A stretch of DNA of 64,000 nt from Sphingomonas sp. LT1P40 (lineage in GTDB: Bacteria > Pseudomonadota > Alphaproteobacteria > Sphingomonadales > Sphingomonadaceae): contig NZ_JAXOJT010000002.1 of NCBI RefSeq assembly GCF_036663835.1, forward strand, positions 310,001 to 374,000, read 5' to 3'. The first letter of the stretch is position 1. Each line of letters starts with the position of its first letter. Below, piece by piece: positions 45,387 through 56,642 of the stretch. A program made the translations under genes and the position numbers. The notes under the pieces were generated by a model. That model made no database searches. It was not told the DNA's origin and was given only the letters and a program-made list of their open reading frames with translations.

Positions 45387-46962
45387 AAGCGACGTCCTCA
45401 TCATCGGTTCCGGCGCAGCTGGGCTGACCGCAGCGCTCAACCTGGCCGACCGGTTCAAGGTCACCGTGCTGGCCAAGGGGCAGCTGAACGAGGGATCGAC
45501 CGCCTGGGCGCAGGGTGGGATCGCGGCGGTGCTGGAGCCGGGCGATACGTTCGAGAGCCATATCGAGGACACGATGGTGGCGGGCGCGGGGCTGAACGAT
45601 CGCGCCACGGTGGAGTTCGTGGTCGAGAATGCACCGGCCGCAATCGAGCGACTGGCGAAGCTGGGCGTGCCGTTCAACGCGGACGACGATGGCGAAGGCC
45701 TGCATCTGACGCGTGAGGGCGGGCATAGCGCGCGGCGCATCGTGCATGTCGACGACGCCACCGGCTGGGCCGTGCAGGAAGCGCTGATCCGTGCGGCGAC
45801 GGCGCATCCCAACATCACTTTGGTGCCGGATCGCGTGGCGATCGACCTGGCGACCAGCCGCCATGAAGAACGCTATTCGGGCGCGGGCAATGTGTGGGGC
45901 GTCTATGCCGTCAACCGTGTCACCGGGCGGGTCGAGCTCTTCACCGCCCGTGCGACGATATTGGCGACCGGGGGCGCGGGGCGCACCTATCTGTTCTCAA
46001 CCGCACCGCGCGGGGCGACCGGGGACGGCATCGCCATGGCGTGGCGCGCGGGATGCCGCGTTGCCAATATGGAGTTCATGCAGTTCCACCCGACCTGTCT
46101 CTACAATCTCGACATCAAGAACTTCCTGATTACCGAGGCGGTGCGCGGCGAGGGCGGGCATCTGATCAACCCCGGCACGGGCAAGCGCTTCATGGCCGAT
46201 TACGACGCCCGGCTGGAGCTGGCCCCCCGCGACATCGTGGCACGCGCGATCGACGCGGAGATCAAGCGCGACGGACTCGACTATGTCCATCTCGATATCA
46301 GCCATATGCCGCCCGAATTCGTGAAAGGGCATTTCCCGAACATCTACGAGAAGCTGTTGACGCTGGGCATCGACATGACGACCGGACCGATTCCGGTCGT
46401 CCCGGCACAACATTATACGTGCGGCGGTATCGTCATCGATTTGGACGGACGCACCGACCTGCCCGGTCTGTATGCGGCGGGCGAATGCACCGAGAGCGGG
46501 CTGCACGGCGCGAACCGGCTGGCGAGCAATTCGCTGCTGGAATGTTTCGTGTTCGGAGAGGCAGCGGCGAAGCATATCGCGGCAAGCTGGGACGCGCTGC
46601 CCGCGCCTCCGGCGATTCAGCCATGGGACGAAAGCCGCGTCGCGGATTCGGACGAGGAAGTCGTCATCAAGCAGAACTGGACCGAAATCCGCCGTTTCAT
46701 GTGGAATTATGTCGGGATCGTGCGGACCACCAAACGGCTCGAACGCGCGGCGCACCGCATCAAGATGCTGAACGAGGAAGTCGCGGATTATTACGGCCAT
46801 TTCCGCGTCACCCCCGACCTGATCGAGTTGCGCAACCTGCTGCAATCGGCCGAATTGATCGTGCGTTCCGCGCTGCACCGCAAGGAAAGCCGGGGGCTGC
46901 ATTTTACGCTGGATTATCCCGAAACGGCATCGCAACCGATCGACACCATTCTTGTTCCGTGA
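45379..46962 (+). CDS. nadB: L-aspartate oxidase
   Basis: Oxidises aspartate to iminoaspartate, the first step of NAD synthesis from aspartate. A 527-residue FAD protein: dinucleotide motif IIGSGAAGLTAALNLA, then GSTAWAQGGIAAV, catalytic-region arginine and histidine in HFTCGG-type wording (QHYTCGGIVIDLDGRT), and HGANRLASNSLLECFVFG near the cap. It overlaps the ABC gene by eight bases. Partners nadA and nadC are not in the window. Confidence 0.94.
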   Translation: MAESDVLIIGSGAAGLTAALNLADRFKVTVLAKGQLNEGSTAWAQGGIAAVLEPGDTFESHIEDTMVAGAGLNDRATVEFVVENAPAAIERLAKLGVPFNADDDGEGLHLTREGGHSARRIVHVDDATGWAVQEALIRAATAHPNITLVPDRVAIDLATSRHEERYSGAGNVWGVYAVNRVTGRVELFTARATILATGGAGRTYLFSTAPRGATGDGIAMAWRAGCRVANMEFMQFHPTCLYNLDIKNFLITEAVRGEGGHLINPGTGKRFMADYDARLELAPRDIVARAIDAEIKRDGLDYVHLDISHMPPEFVKGHFPNIYEKLLTLGIDMTTGPIPVVPAQHYTCGGIVIDLDGRTDLPGLYAAGECTESGLHGANRLASNSLLECFVFGEAAAKHIAASWDALPAPPAIQPWDESRVADSDEEVVIKQNWTEIRRFMWNYVGIVRTTKRLERAAHRIKMLNEEVADYYGHFRVTPDLIELRNLLQSAELIVRSALHRKESRGLHFTLDYPETASQPIDTILVP

Positions 46963-47079
46963 TTTTTTCGGGGAATCTTCACGCTTTACCGTCATAATCC
47001 CGGCATTCGTCGCAGCTTTGGCCAAAGTGGCTTGAGACTTGCGGCGGTGCGACAGCATGTTCACATTGGGCAAGGGGCA

Positions 47080-48183
47080 ATGACTGGTTTCGCAATGATC
47101 GAGTTCACGATTTTACAACGGGCGCTCACTTTGGGTGGCCTTGCCCCCGCGCTGTTGATCGGGGCCGGCGTGCATGGCCAGGACCTGCCCGCGAATTTGC
47201 CCGCACCGAGCTATCGGATGGCAATTCCACCTGCGCCGCAACCGCTGCCCGTCTTTCCTGCCCCGGCATCGCTGAGCGCGACGGTGAATTCGCTGGCGCG
47301 CAATTTCGGCGGCGTGGTGGGGATTTCGGTGCGCAGCCTTGAATGGGGCTGGCAGGTCGATGCCAATGGCGCCCGCCGCATGCCGCAGCAAAGCGTGAGC
47401 AAATTATGGGTTGCGATGACCGTGCTCGACGCACGCGACCGCGGCCGCCTGACGCTCGACGATCCGGTATCGGTGACGCGCGACAATCTGACCGTGTTCC
47501 ATCAGCCGATCGCATCTTTGGTGGTCAAGAACGGCGTTTATCAGACGACGGTGCGCGAATTGCTGCTGCGCGCGATGCAGTCGAGTGACAATACCGCCAA
47601 CGATCGCCTGATGAACCTGGTCGGCGGGCCACAGGCGGTGCGCGCCTTTATCCGCGAAAAGCAGCTCGGCGAAATCCGCTTCGGCCCCGGCGAGAAATTG
47701 TTACAGGCGGGAACCGCCGGCCTGACGTGGCAGCCCCGCTATTCGATGGCAGGCGAGTTTCAGCGCGCGCGGGCCGCACTGCCGCCGACCGTGCGGCGTG
47801 CGGCGTTCGACGCGTATGTCGCCGATCCGGTCGATGGCGCGGCACCGTCGGCGATCGCACTTGCACTAGCGCGGCTGAAGGCGGGCGAGCTGCTGTCGCC
47901 ATCGTCCGGCCGCTGGCTGATGACGGTGATGGAGGCATCGCGCACCGGCAAGATGCGACTGCGCGGCGCAGTCCCCGTCGGCTGGACGTTCGGGCACAAG
48001 ACCGGGACGGGCCAGGATCTGGGCGGGCGAACGGCCGGCTATAACGATGTCGGCATTCTGACGGCACCCGACGGCAAATCCTATTCGGTCGCGGTGATGA
48101 TCGGCGATACGCCGCGCCCGATCCGCGAGCGGCAGGAACTGATGCAGGCCGTAGTCGCCTCCGTGGTCGCCAACCACCGCTAG
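47080..48183 (+). CDS. class A beta-lactamase-like serine hydrolase
   Basis: An exported 367-residue protein with a signal peptide and Pro-rich spacer, then a penicillin-recognising domain. Active-site motifs are SVSK (Ser105, Lys108), SDN (169-171) and KTG (307-309). The omega loop reads GEKLLQ, so the general-base Glu (about 205) may be present but the usual partner Asn is Gln. It could be a weak beta-lactamase, a D,D-peptidase or a sensor. ATG 47080 follows GGGG; ATG 47095 is possible. Confidence 0.84.
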   Translation: MTGFAMIEFTILQRALTLGGLAPALLIGAGVHGQDLPANLPAPSYRMAIPPAPQPLPVFPAPASLSATVNSLARNFGGVVGISVRSLEWGWQVDANGARRMPQQSVSKLWVAMTVLDARDRGRLTLDDPVSVTRDNLTVFHQPIASLVVKNGVYQTTVRELLLRAMQSSDNTANDRLMNLVGGPQAVRAFIREKQLGEIRFGPGEKLLQAGTAGLTWQPRYSMAGEFQRARAALPPTVRRAAFDAYVADPVDGAAPSAIALALARLKAGELLSPSSGRWLMTVMEASRTGKMRLRGAVPVGWTFGHKTGTGQDLGGRTAGYNDVGILTAPDGKSYSVAVMIGDTPRPIRERQELMQAVVASVVANHR

Positions 48184-48239
48184 GTTCGGGCGCAACCTTC
48201 GGGAAGCGGATCGCGTCGCCCGACATTAGACGCGCCTGT

Positions 48240-48938
48240 ATGACAATGACGCCCGCCCGCTATCACTGGCCCGCCGCCGAAGCCGCGCTCGACCGCGAGG
48301 GCTGGGCGGTGCTGCCCGAACTTCTGTCACCATCCGAATGTGCGGGACTGACCGCGCTTTACGATACGCCCGAGCCGTTTCGCAGCACGGTGACGATGGC
48401 GCGGCACGGGTTCGGGCGCGGCGAGTATCGCTATTTCAGCTATCCCTTGCCGCCATTGGTTTCGGCGTTGCGGACGGCGCTCTATCCCCGGCTCGCGGAA
48501 ATAGCGAACCGCTGGCATGAACGCATGGGGATTGCACGGCGCTTTCCGAGCAACCACGCCGGCTTCCTCACCGAATGCCATGTCGGCGGACAGAATCGAC
48601 CGACGCCATTGCTGCTTCGCTATGGTCCCGGGGACTATAATTGCCTGCATCAGGACCTGTATGGCGATCACGTTTTTCCGCTCCAGGTGGCAATCCTTTT
48701 ATCCGCACCCGAGGGGTTCGAGGGCGGCGAGCTGGTGCTGACCGAACAGCGCCCGCGAATGCAGTCGCGCGCGGCGGTGGTGCCGCTCGTGCAGGGTGAC
48801 GCGGTCGTGTTTGCGGTGAACCAGCGGCCGGTTCGCGGCGGCCGGGGTGATTATCGGGTGACGATGCGGCATGGCGTGAGCGCGATCCGGCGCGGGCAGC
48901 GGCACACATTGGGAATCATTTTCCACGACGCGCTTTAG
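48240..48938 (+). CDS. 2-oxoglutarate/Fe(II)-dependent oxygenase
   Basis: A 232-residue double-stranded beta-helix oxygenase. The iron triad is His137-x-Asp139 (LHQDLYG) and His211 (MRHGVS); the 2-oxoglutarate arginine is probably Arg221 (QRHTLG). Members hydroxylate proline, nucleobases or other small molecules; AlkB-like repair is one option, but no nucleotide-recognition signature is clear. It lies between the beta-lactamase-like gene and polA on the same strand. Confidence 0.82.
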   Translation: MTMTPARYHWPAAEAALDREGWAVLPELLSPSECAGLTALYDTPEPFRSTVTMARHGFGRGEYRYFSYPLPPLVSALRTALYPRLAEIANRWHERMGIARRFPSNHAGFLTECHVGGQNRPTPLLLRYGPGDYNCLHQDLYGDHVFPLQVAILLSAPEGFEGGELVLTEQRPRMQSRAAVVPLVQGDAVVFAVNQRPVRGGRGDYRVTMRHGVSAIRRGQRHTLGIIFHDAL

Positions 48939-49009
48939 GTGGCGACACTGGCCAGCGTACACGCCGGTTAGGTCTCGCCCCGGTCGCTGCCCGCTGCTAA
49001 GCCCCGGCC

Positions 49010-51778
49010 ATGCCCCATCTCTATCTGGTCGACGGCTCCGGCTATATCTTTCGCGCCTATCACCGGCTGCCGCCGCTCACCAACAAGCATGGCGAGCCGG
49101 TCGGGGCGGTCTATGGCTATATCACGATGATGTGGAAGCTGGTGGATGCGCTGAATACGGCGGACGGGCCGACGCACATGGCGGTGATCCTCGACAAGAG
49201 CGAACACACGTTCCGCAACGATCTGTACGACCAGTATAAGGCGCACCGCCCGCCCGCACCCGAGGATTTGGTCCCGCAATTTCCAATGATCCGCGACGCG
49301 ACCCGCGCCTTTTCGCTGCCGTGCATCGAGGAACTGGGCTGGGAGGCCGACGACCTGATCGCCAGCTATACCAAGGCGGCGCTGGCACAGGGGTGGCAGG
49401 TAACGATCGTCAGTTCCGACAAGGATCTGATGCAGCTGATGACCGATCCGTCGGTCGACATGCTCGACACGATGAACAACCGGCGGCTGGGGCCGGACGA
49501 TACGCGTGAGAAATTCGGTGTGGGGCCGGAGAAGCTGGGCGAGGTGCTGGCGCTGATGGGCGACAGCGTCGACAATGTGCCGGGGGTGAAGGGCATCGGC
49601 CCCAAGACCGCCGCCAAGCTGATCGACGAATATGGCGATGTCGAGGCCGTGCTGGCCGCCGCGCCGTCGATGAAGCCGTCCAAGATGCGCGACAATTTGA
49701 TCGAGCATGCCGATATGGCGCGGCTGTCGCGCAAGCTGGTCGAGCTGGCCTGCGACGTACCGTTGCCCGATCCGCTGGAGGATCTGGAGCTGAAGGGCAT
49801 TCCCGAAGCGCCGCTCCGCGCCTTCCTTGAGCATCACGGGTTCAAGACCCTGCTCAACCGGCTGGGCAGCACCGGTACCAGTGTGGCCGACGCGCCGGTG
49901 GACAGCCCCGAGCCGGTGCCGCTGCCCGAAGACCCACCCTGCAATCATGACGGCTATGAGACGGTAGTCGATGAGGCTGCGCTCGACCGCTGGATTACCG
50001 TGGCGAAGCATCAGGGTTGGGTGGCGATCGATACCGAGACCACCGGGGTCGATGCGACGCGCGCGGAACTGGTCGGCGTCAGCATGGCGCTGCATCCTAA
50101 CCTCGCCTGCTATATTCCCGTCGCGCATGGCGGGACCGACATGTTCGCCGAGAAGCCGGTCCAGCTGGACCGCGATACCGTGATGGCAAAGCTGAAACCG
50201 CTGTTCGAGGACCCGGCGGTTCTCAAGATCGGGCATAATCTGAAATACGACATGATCGTGCTGGGGCGGCTCGGGGTCGAGATTGCGCCCTATGACGACA
50301 CGATCGTGATGAGCTTCGACCTCGATGCCGGGCTGCACGGGCATGGTATGGACGAGCTGGCGGCGACGCATCTGTCGCACAGCTGCATCGCGTACAAGGA
50401 CGTGGTCGGGACGGGCAAGAAGCAGCTGGGCTTTGCCGAAATCGATCTGAAGGCGGCGACGCGCTATGCTGCCGAGGATGCCGATGTGACGCTGCGGCTG
50501 TGGCGGCGCTTGAAATCGCGCCTGCCGTTCGAGGGGGCGACGCGCGTCTATGAGATGGTCGACCGGCCGCTGGTCAGTGTGATCGCTGGCATGGAAATGG
50601 CCGGGGTGAAAGTCGATGCGGGCGTGCTGTCGCGGCTTTCGACCGAATTCTCGCACCAGATCGCGGCGCGGGAGGAAGAAATCCACGGCATCGCCGGGTT
50701 CAAATTCACCATCGGCAGCCCCAAACAGCTGGGCGACGTGCTGTTCGACAAGATGGGCATCAAAGGGGGCCGCAAGGGCAAGTCGGGCGTCTATTCGACC
50801 GACGTGAACGAGCTGGAGCGGATCGCGGCGGACAAGGATTCCCCCGGTCGCGAGATGGTAGTCAAGGTGCTCGACTGGCGGCAGCTGTCGAAGCTGAAGT
50901 CCACCTATACCGACGCGTTGCAGGCGCAGATCAATCCGATGACCGGTCGCGTCCACACCAGCTATTCGCTGACCGGCGCACAGACCGGACGGCTGTCATC
51001 GACCGATCCGAACCTCCAGAACATCCCGATCCGCACCGAAGTCGGGCGGCAGATCCGCGACGCGTTCGTGGCCGAGCCGGGCAATGTCATCCTCGCCGCC
51101 GATTACTCGCAGATCGAGTTGCGGCTGGCGGCGCATATCGCAGACGTCCCCGCGCTGCGCACCGCGTTCGAGAATGGCGACGACATTCACAGCATGACCG
51201 CGATGGAGCTGTTCGGCGAGGTCAACCGCGACACGCGCGGGCGGGCCAAGACCATCAACTTCGCCATCCTCTATGGCATTTCGCGCTGGGGGCTGGCGGG
51301 TCGGCTCGACGTGACGGCGGACGAGGCACAGGACATGATAAACCGCTACTTCGAGCGGTTTCCGGGCATCAACAACTACATCGTCTCGACGATCGAGGAA
51401 GTCCGGGCGAAGGGCTACACCAAGACCTTGTTCGGCCGGAAAACGCACTTCTCGCGCATCAAGTCCAGCGTCCAGCATGAGCGGCAGGGGGCCGAACGCG
51501 CCGCGATCAATGCGCCGATTCAGGGGACCAGCGCCGATATTATCAAGCGCGCGATGATGCGGATGGGGCCGGCACTGCTCGACGCGGGGCTATCCGACGT
51601 TCGCATGCTGATGCAGGTGCATGACGAACTGGTGTTCGAGCTGCCCGAGGGGGATGTCGAGGCGGCGACTGCGGTGATCCGGCGGGTGATGGAGACGGCG
51701 GCGGAACCGGCGGTCAAGCTTACTGTACCGCTGGGGGTCGAGATCGGCACCGGCCCAAGCTGGGGCGCGGCGCATTGA
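49010..51778 (+). CDS. polA: DNA polymerase I
   Basis: A 922-residue full-length enzyme for gap filling and Okazaki fragment maturation. The 5' nuclease domain fills the first 300 residues. The 3'-5' proofreading domain is intact (Asp341 and Glu343 in AIDTETTGVD). The polymerase domain has Asp698 in AADYSQIELR and Asp872 in VHDELVFE. The downstream flippase starts at a TTG overlapping the polA stop (TTGA). Confidence 0.97.
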   Translation: MPHLYLVDGSGYIFRAYHRLPPLTNKHGEPVGAVYGYITMMWKLVDALNTADGPTHMAVILDKSEHTFRNDLYDQYKAHRPPAPEDLVPQFPMIRDATRAFSLPCIEELGWEADDLIASYTKAALAQGWQVTIVSSDKDLMQLMTDPSVDMLDTMNNRRLGPDDTREKFGVGPEKLGEVLALMGDSVDNVPGVKGIGPKTAAKLIDEYGDVEAVLAAAPSMKPSKMRDNLIEHADMARLSRKLVELACDVPLPDPLEDLELKGIPEAPLRAFLEHHGFKTLLNRLGSTGTSVADAPVDSPEPVPLPEDPPCNHDGYETVVDEAALDRWITVAKHQGWVAIDTETTGVDATRAELVGVSMALHPNLACYIPVAHGGTDMFAEKPVQLDRDTVMAKLKPLFEDPAVLKIGHNLKYDMIVLGRLGVEIAPYDDTIVMSFDLDAGLHGHGMDELAATHLSHSCIAYKDVVGTGKKQLGFAEIDLKAATRYAAEDADVTLRLWRRLKSRLPFEGATRVYEMVDRPLVSVIAGMEMAGVKVDAGVLSRLSTEFSHQIAAREEEIHGIAGFKFTIGSPKQLGDVLFDKMGIKGGRKGKSGVYSTDVNELERIAADKDSPGREMVVKVLDWRQLSKLKSTYTDALQAQINPMTGRVHTSYSLTGAQTGRLSSTDPNLQNIPIRTEVGRQIRDAFVAEPGNVILAADYSQIELRLAAHIADVPALRTAFENGDDIHSMTAMELFGEVNRDTRGRAKTINFAILYGISRWGLAGRLDVTADEAQDMINRYFERFPGINNYIVSTIEEVRAKGYTKTLFGRKTHFSRIKSSVQHERQGAERAAINAPIQGTSADIIKRAMMRMGPALLDAGLSDVRMLMQVHDELVFELPEGDVEAATAVIRRVMETAAEPAVKLTVPLGVEIGTGPSWGAAH

Positions 51779-53292
51779 CCGACGCGCGGCCCGCGCCTTC
51801 GGCGGCGGCTCCCGAGGATATTGCCGCGCTGGCCAAGGGCGGACGGACGAACATTTTCGGGTTCTTCCTGCGATTGCTCGCGCGGCTGCCATTCTTGTTC
51901 ATTGCCGGACGGCTGTACGGCCCGGAGATTGTCGGGCGGTTTGCGCTGGCGGTGGTGGTGGTCGAGCTGGCTGCGTTGCTGGCGACGCTTGGCCTGAAAC
52001 GCGGGCTGGCACAGGCGCTGGCCAATACCGATCGGCCGCATGCCCATGTCGTATGGGACGGGATGGTCGTCGCGTTCGTGGTGTCGATGATCGCCAGCGC
52101 GGTGCTCTTCGCCTTCCCGCAGATCATGTACGCCAACAGCGCAGTGACAGGCTTGAGCGGGCTGCTGCCGGTGATCGTTTTTGCCATCGCCTGGTCGGAC
52201 GTCAGCCTCGCGGCGCTTGCCTATCGCGGCAATGTGAAAGCGACAGTGACGGCGCGTGCGATCGTCGAGCCGTGGACGATTAGCATCGCGGCGTGGGCGC
52301 TCTATTATGTCGTGCCGCGCGACGGGCTGATTATCGCCTATGTCCTGTCGATGGCAGCGGCGCTGATCGCCAGCCTGATCCCGTTCATCCGCAGCTATGG
52401 CCTGCCGCATGGCTGGTCGCCGCGTGTGCGGCCCTTGCTTCAGCTGGCACGGCGCAACATGCCGCTGGCCGGGGCGGACGCGATCGAATGGGGCACGCGC
52501 AATATCGACCGTTTCATCCTCGGACTGCTCTTCCCGCCTGCCATCGTCGGCATCTATTACATGGCGCAGCAGGTCGCATCGATTCCGCAAAAGCTGAAAA
52601 CGAGCTTCGACCCCATTTTGGGTCCGGTGATCGCGCGCAATCTGGCAGCGGGCAACCATGCCGCCATCGCGCATCAGGTGAAGCAGGTGGCGTTCTGGAT
52701 CATCACCGCACAGGCGGCGCTGCTGCTGATGGGCGGCATCCCGGCGGAGGGCGTGATGGGCGTGGTCGGGCCACAATTCGTGGCGGGAGCGGGGGCGCTG
52801 TGCTTCCTGCTCGCCGCCGAAGTGCTGGCATCGCCCGGCGCGGTGGCGGAGGCGGGGCTGGTCTATATGGCGCGGCACCGCAATCTGATGGTGTCGCTGC
52901 TGTTGCTGGGATTTCAGGCGGCGCTGTCGTTCGCGCTGGTGTTCGCAATGCGAAACCTGGGCTGGAGCACCAACTGGCAGGCGGCGGGACCGGCGGTAGC
53001 GTTGGCCGTAACGTTAGCAATCGGATCGACAATCAAATGCTGGCTGCTCGCGCGACTGACCAAGGCATCGGTATTCAGTCTGCGGCCCGGATTCGTCGCC
53101 GCACTCGCGGTAGGCGGCGCGGTCGGCGGCGCGTTCACGCTGCTACCACACCGGCTGGAATGGCTGGAACTGTCGGTCGGCGTCCCGGCGATTGCGATCG
53201 CCTATCTCGCCGTCATCGGGAAATTCGCATTCGGCCCGGATGACAAGGCACTGTTCAAGAAGCTGCCAAAACAGGGTGACTTAAACGCCTAG
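51775..53292 (+). CDS. oligosaccharide / lipid-linked polysaccharide flippase family protein
   Basis: A 505-residue protein with 12 to 14 hydrophobic helices of the MVF/polysaccharide-exporter fold (Wzx/RfbX-like). It is expected to move lipid-linked sugars across the inner membrane. The start is TTG 51775, overlapping the polA stop as TTGA. No glycosyltransferase genes lie next to it, so the substrate is unknown. Its stop overlaps convergent purH by four bases. Confidence 0.82.
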   Translation: MTDARPAPSAAAPEDIAALAKGGRTNIFGFFLRLLARLPFLFIAGRLYGPEIVGRFALAVVVVELAALLATLGLKRGLAQALANTDRPHAHVVWDGMVVAFVVSMIASAVLFAFPQIMYANSAVTGLSGLLPVIVFAIAWSDVSLAALAYRGNVKATVTARAIVEPWTISIAAWALYYVVPRDGLIIAYVLSMAAALIASLIPFIRSYGLPHGWSPRVRPLLQLARRNMPLAGADAIEWGTRNIDRFILGLLFPPAIVGIYYMAQQVASIPQKLKTSFDPILGPVIARNLAAGNHAAIAHQVKQVAFWIITAQAALLLMGGIPAEGVMGVVGPQFVAGAGALCFLLAAEVLASPGAVAEAGLVYMARHRNLMVSLLLLGFQAALSFALVFAMRNLGWSTNWQAAGPAVALAVTLAIGSTIKCWLLARLTKASVFSLRPGFVAALAVGGAVGGAFTLLPHRLEWLELSVGVPAIAIAYLAVIGKFAFGPDDKALFKKLPKQGDLNA

Positions 53293-54854
53293 TGCCGGAA
53301 GTGCCGCATGCCGGTGAACACCATCGCCAGCCCGGCCTTGTCGGCGGCGGCGATGACGTCGGCGTCGCGGATCGAGCCGCCGGGCTGAATCACAGCCGTC
53401 GCGCCAGCCTCGATCGCCGCGAGCAGACCGTCGGCGAAAGGGAAGAAGGCGTCGGAGGCGACGGCGCTGCCGATCGTGCGGGGTTCGGACCAGCCGGCCT
53501 TCTCCGCCGCGTCCTTGGCTTTCCACGCCGCGATACGCGCGGATTCGAGACGGTTCATCTGGCCCGCGCCAATCCCGGCAGTGCTGCCGTCCTTCGCATA
53601 GACGATGGCGTTGGACTTGACGTGCTTGGCGACGGTCCAGGCGAAGCGGCAGTCGGCGAGTTCGGCGTCGGTCGGCTGGCGTTTCGTCACCACCTTCAAT
53701 TCACCTAGCTGGCCATTGTCGCGCGACTGGATCAACGCGCCGCCAGCGATCGTCTTGAGCATCAGGCCGGGGCGTGCCGGATCGGGCAGATCGCCGCTGA
53801 TGAGCAGACGCAAATTCTTCTTGGCCGCGAAAATCGCTCGCGCGTCGTCGCTGGCATCCGGGGCGACGACGACTTCGGTGAAGATGTCGCTGATCGCGCG
53901 CGCGGTGTCGGCGTCGAGTGGGCGGTTGAGCGCGATGATGCCGCCGAATGCGGAGACGCTGTCGCAGACGAGTGCCGCCTTGTACGCATCGACCAGCGTG
54001 TCGGCGGTGGCGACGCCACACGGGTTGGCGTGCTTGACGATGACGACGGTCGGCGGGCCGTCGCGGAATTCGCTGACCAGCTCCAGCGCGGCGTCGGCAT
54101 CATTGTAATTATTATAGCTGAGTGCCTTGCCCTGCAGCTGTTGCGCCTGCGCGATGCCGCGTGCAGCGGGGCCGGTAGGCAGATAGAGCGCGGCGGACTG
54201 ATGCGGGTTTTCGCCGTAACGCAGTTCCTCCCCGCGCCGGAACACCAGCGGCAGCGTGTCGGGGAAACGCTGACCCTGATCGGCAAAGGCGAACCAGTTG
54301 GCGATGGCGGCGTCGTACTGCGCGGTCAGGGCGTAGGCCTTGGCAGCGAAGCGGCGGCGATCGTCCAGCGTGGTTTCGGCGGTTGCGACGATGGCATAGT
54401 CGGCCGGGTCGGTAACGATGGCGACAAACGCGTGGTTCTTGGCCGCCGAGCGAACCATCGAAGGGCCGCCGATGTCGATATTCTCGATGATTTCGTCGCG
54501 GCTTGCACCCTTGGCCACGGTCTGGGCGAAGGGATAGAGGTTGACCACGACTAGGTCGATCATGCCGATGGCGTGGTCGCTGGCCGATGCCATGTGTCCG
54601 GCATCGTCGCGCACCGCGAGGAGGCCGCCGTGAACGTTCGGGTGCAGCGTCTTGACGCGGCCGTCCATCATTTCCGGGAAACCGGTGAGATCGGAAATGT
54701 CGCGGACTTCAAGGCCAGCGTCGCGCAAAGCCTTGGCCGTACCGCCGGTCGAGACCAGTTCGACGCCCTTGGCGGCGAGCGACTTTGCGAGTTCGACGAT
54801 GCCGGTCTTGTCGGAAACCGAGATCAGGGCGCGGCGGATCGGGATGCTGGTCAT
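53289..54854 (-). CDS. purH: bifunctional AICAR transformylase / IMP cyclohydrolase
   Basis: Performs the last two steps of IMP synthesis. The 521 residues comprise an N-terminal cyclohydrolase domain ([30 protein letters not shown]) and a C-terminal formyltransferase with the KHANPCG active-site segment. ATG 54854 gives the standard start. It is the last gene of the htpX - rsmB - rpe - heparinase run, 39 bases after the heparinase-like gene. Confidence 0.96.
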   Translation of the reverse strand: MTSIPIRRALISVSDKTGIVELAKSLAAKGVELVSTGGTAKALRDAGLEVRDISDLTGFPEMMDGRVKTLHPNVHGGLLAVRDDAGHMASASDHAIGMIDLVVVNLYPFAQTVAKGASRDEIIENIDIGGPSMVRSAAKNHAFVAIVTDPADYAIVATAETTLDDRRRFAAKAYALTAQYDAAIANWFAFADQGQRFPDTLPLVFRRGEELRYGENPHQSAALYLPTGPAARGIAQAQQLQGKALSYNNYNDADAALELVSEFRDGPPTVVIVKHANPCGVATADTLVDAYKAALVCDSVSAFGGIIALNRPLDADTARAISDIFTEVVVAPDASDDARAIFAAKKNLRLLISGDLPDPARPGLMLKTIAGGALIQSRDNGQLGELKVVTKRQPTDAELADCRFAWTVAKHVKSNAIVYAKDGSTAGIGAGQMNRLESARIAAWKAKDAAEKAGWSEPRTIGSAVASDAFFPFADGLLAAIEAGATAVIQPGGSIRDADVIAAADKAGLAMVFTGMRHFRH

Positions 54855-54893
54855 GGCCGCGCGCTTTACGGCGTCAGGCACCTCACGCAACCC

Positions 54894-56642
54894 CTAACGC
54901 GCGCGGTGGAACAGCCAGGAGATGCTGGTGCCGCCGGCGGGGGATTCACCGGTCAGGACAAGCTGTTGCGATTCGCGCGGAATCCCCTTGCCGTCGATCC
55001 ATACGCTTTCCTCGATCGCCAGTGCGCCGCCGCGTGCGCGGAACTGCCACGCGCTGCCCGATGGCGTGCGAAGCAATGCGCCGGCGCCATCGGCGGTGGG
55101 GGAAACGTCGACCGTGGGATGGAGGTGGAAGCGGATCGCAAAGGGGGTCGAGTCGCGCTTGCCCTTGCGCCCGGCCGGTAACAGCATGTCCTCGCCCCGC
55201 ACATCACGGCCATCGGCACCCAGCGCGATCTGGCGGCGGTGGATGAGGCCGTGACGGCGGACATAGCCGTCATGGCTCGCTTCGATCCGGCTGGCGGTGT
55301 CGGTTTCCTGACGGCTCAGCTCCATTTCGACCACGCCGCGTCCCAGCGTACCGTCCGGGTGGATCGCGGTGGAATTGCTGTCGCCGACGATCAGCGTCGA
55401 ATGCGCCGCACTGGTGCGCAGCCCCTCGGTCAGCGCGGGCGGCAGGCGCAGATCGGCACCGCGCGCACCGCCGCAGCTGACGACGATGCGGTCGGGGCCG
55501 TCCGAGAACTCGAACGCGAGCGTGGAGGCACAGCCGCCCTCCATCACGCGCGCGATCGGCGGGGGCGCGGCGTCCATGATGAGGACGGTGCGTTGCTGGG
55601 CGACGCGCTGATAGCCCCATTCGCGTGCCTGCCGCAGCGGACGGACGCGCGCGCCGGTGGCGGCGACGATGGCGTCGATCGTGTCGCCATCGACCGGCAC
55701 CCCGCCCTGCCAGCTGGCGAGGCCCCGGTCGCCATGGGAAATACCGAGCAAGGCGGTGACCATACGGGTCAGCGCGCCGGTCACGCTCTCCGGCGCGTCG
55801 AGGCGGCGCGAGGCATAGGCTTCGCGCAACAGCGTCAGTAGCATAATCGCGTCGAGCAGCGCCATCGGGGAACGTCCGGCGATGCCACCATCCTCACTGA
55901 TCGTGGCGGTCAGCGCGCGGGCGAGCCCGGCCTCGCCGAAATTACGGCGCGGATCGCCGCCGGGGATCATCAGGCCTGCGGTGAGGACACCGCACCATGC
56001 GGCGATGCGCTGTACGCCCGATGGCACGCGATCCGCCGCGCGATCAAGATGGCGGGCGCCGCGCGCGAGGGCGTGGAGCACCTTTGACCGGTAAACGAGG
56101 TCGGTGCTCGACAGCAGCAGCGGGGCATGTGCGGTCCAGAACTGGATGCGGCGGCCCCACAAGTCCGCGCGCCATGCCGGGTCGGCAACCTTTTCGGCAT
56201 GCGCGCCCAGCCATTTGCGCATCAGCGCCTCGGCAATCGGCGCGGCCTGAGCGCGGGTGCAGACGGTGGAGAGGTCGCGCAGCCACGCGAAGCTGTGGAA
56301 ATAATCGCCGAACGGCTTTGACCAAACTGGCCGTGCCGGATCGAGTGTTTCGAGATCGTGACTTTCGCCGCGAAAGAGCATGCGGCCGTCCAGCAAGGCA
56401 TTGCCGCGTGCCGGATCGCCCATGAACGGATCATCGATGACGGCGATGAGCTTGAGCGGATGCCGCCCCTTTAGACGAAAGCTGTGAATGGGGGTGCGCC
56501 AGGTCATGCGATAAAAACGCTCGGAAATGCGGTCCGCCAGCGACAGGCCCCTGTCGCCCCCGATCCGGATCAGCCTTTTGCCCTGCTGAATCCCATCGGT
56601 ATCTGGCCCCTCGGTCGCGGGGTCGTCGCCCTCCACCGTCAC
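54894..56642 (-). CDS. heparinase II/III family protein
   Basis: A 582-residue protein with an alpha-helical toroid N-terminal half and a beta-sandwich C-terminal half typical of heparinase II/III lyases ([16 protein letters not shown] at the start, WLRDLS around 120, and the lyase-type [17 protein letters not shown] segment). The start is GTG 56642, overlapping the rpe stop as GTGA. I see no signal peptide, so it may act in the cytoplasm. The substrate is unknown. It sits in a housekeeping operon next to purH, an arrangement I recall from other alphaproteobacteria. Confidence 0.85.
   Translation of the reverse strand: MTVEGDDPATEGPDTDGIQQGKRLIRIGGDRGLSLADRISERFYRMTWRTPIHSFRLKGRHPLKLIAVIDDPFMGDPARGNALLDGRMLFRGESHDLETLDPARPVWSKPFGDYFHSFAWLRDLSTVCTRAQAAPIAEALMRKWLGAHAEKVADPAWRADLWGRRIQFWTAHAPLLLSSTDLVYRSKVLHALARGARHLDRAADRVPSGVQRIAAWCGVLTAGLMIPGGDPRRNFGEAGLARALTATISEDGGIAGRSPMALLDAIMLLTLLREAYASRRLDAPESVTGALTRMVTALLGISHGDRGLASWQGGVPVDGDTIDAIVAATGARVRPLRQAREWGYQRVAQQRTVLIMDAAPPPIARVMEGGCASTLAFEFSDGPDRIVVSCGGARGADLRLPPALTEGLRTSAAHSTLIVGDSNSTAIHPDGTLGRGVVEMELSRQETDTASRIEASHDGYVRRHGLIHRRQIALGADGRDVRGEDMLLPAGRKGKRDSTPFAIRFHLHPTVDVSPTADGAGALLRTPSGSAWQFRARGGALAIEESVWIDGKGIPRESQQLVLTGESPAGGTSISWLFHRAR

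Noticed and set aside
46963..46985. T-run after nadB as an intrinsic terminator
   Set aside because: Six Ts follow the stop codon, but I see no stem-loop immediately before them.
48968..50956. Open frame of over 600 codons antisense to polA
   Set aside because: It is rich in His, Arg and Gln, as expected from reading a GC-rich gene backwards, and polA is unmistakable on the other strand.
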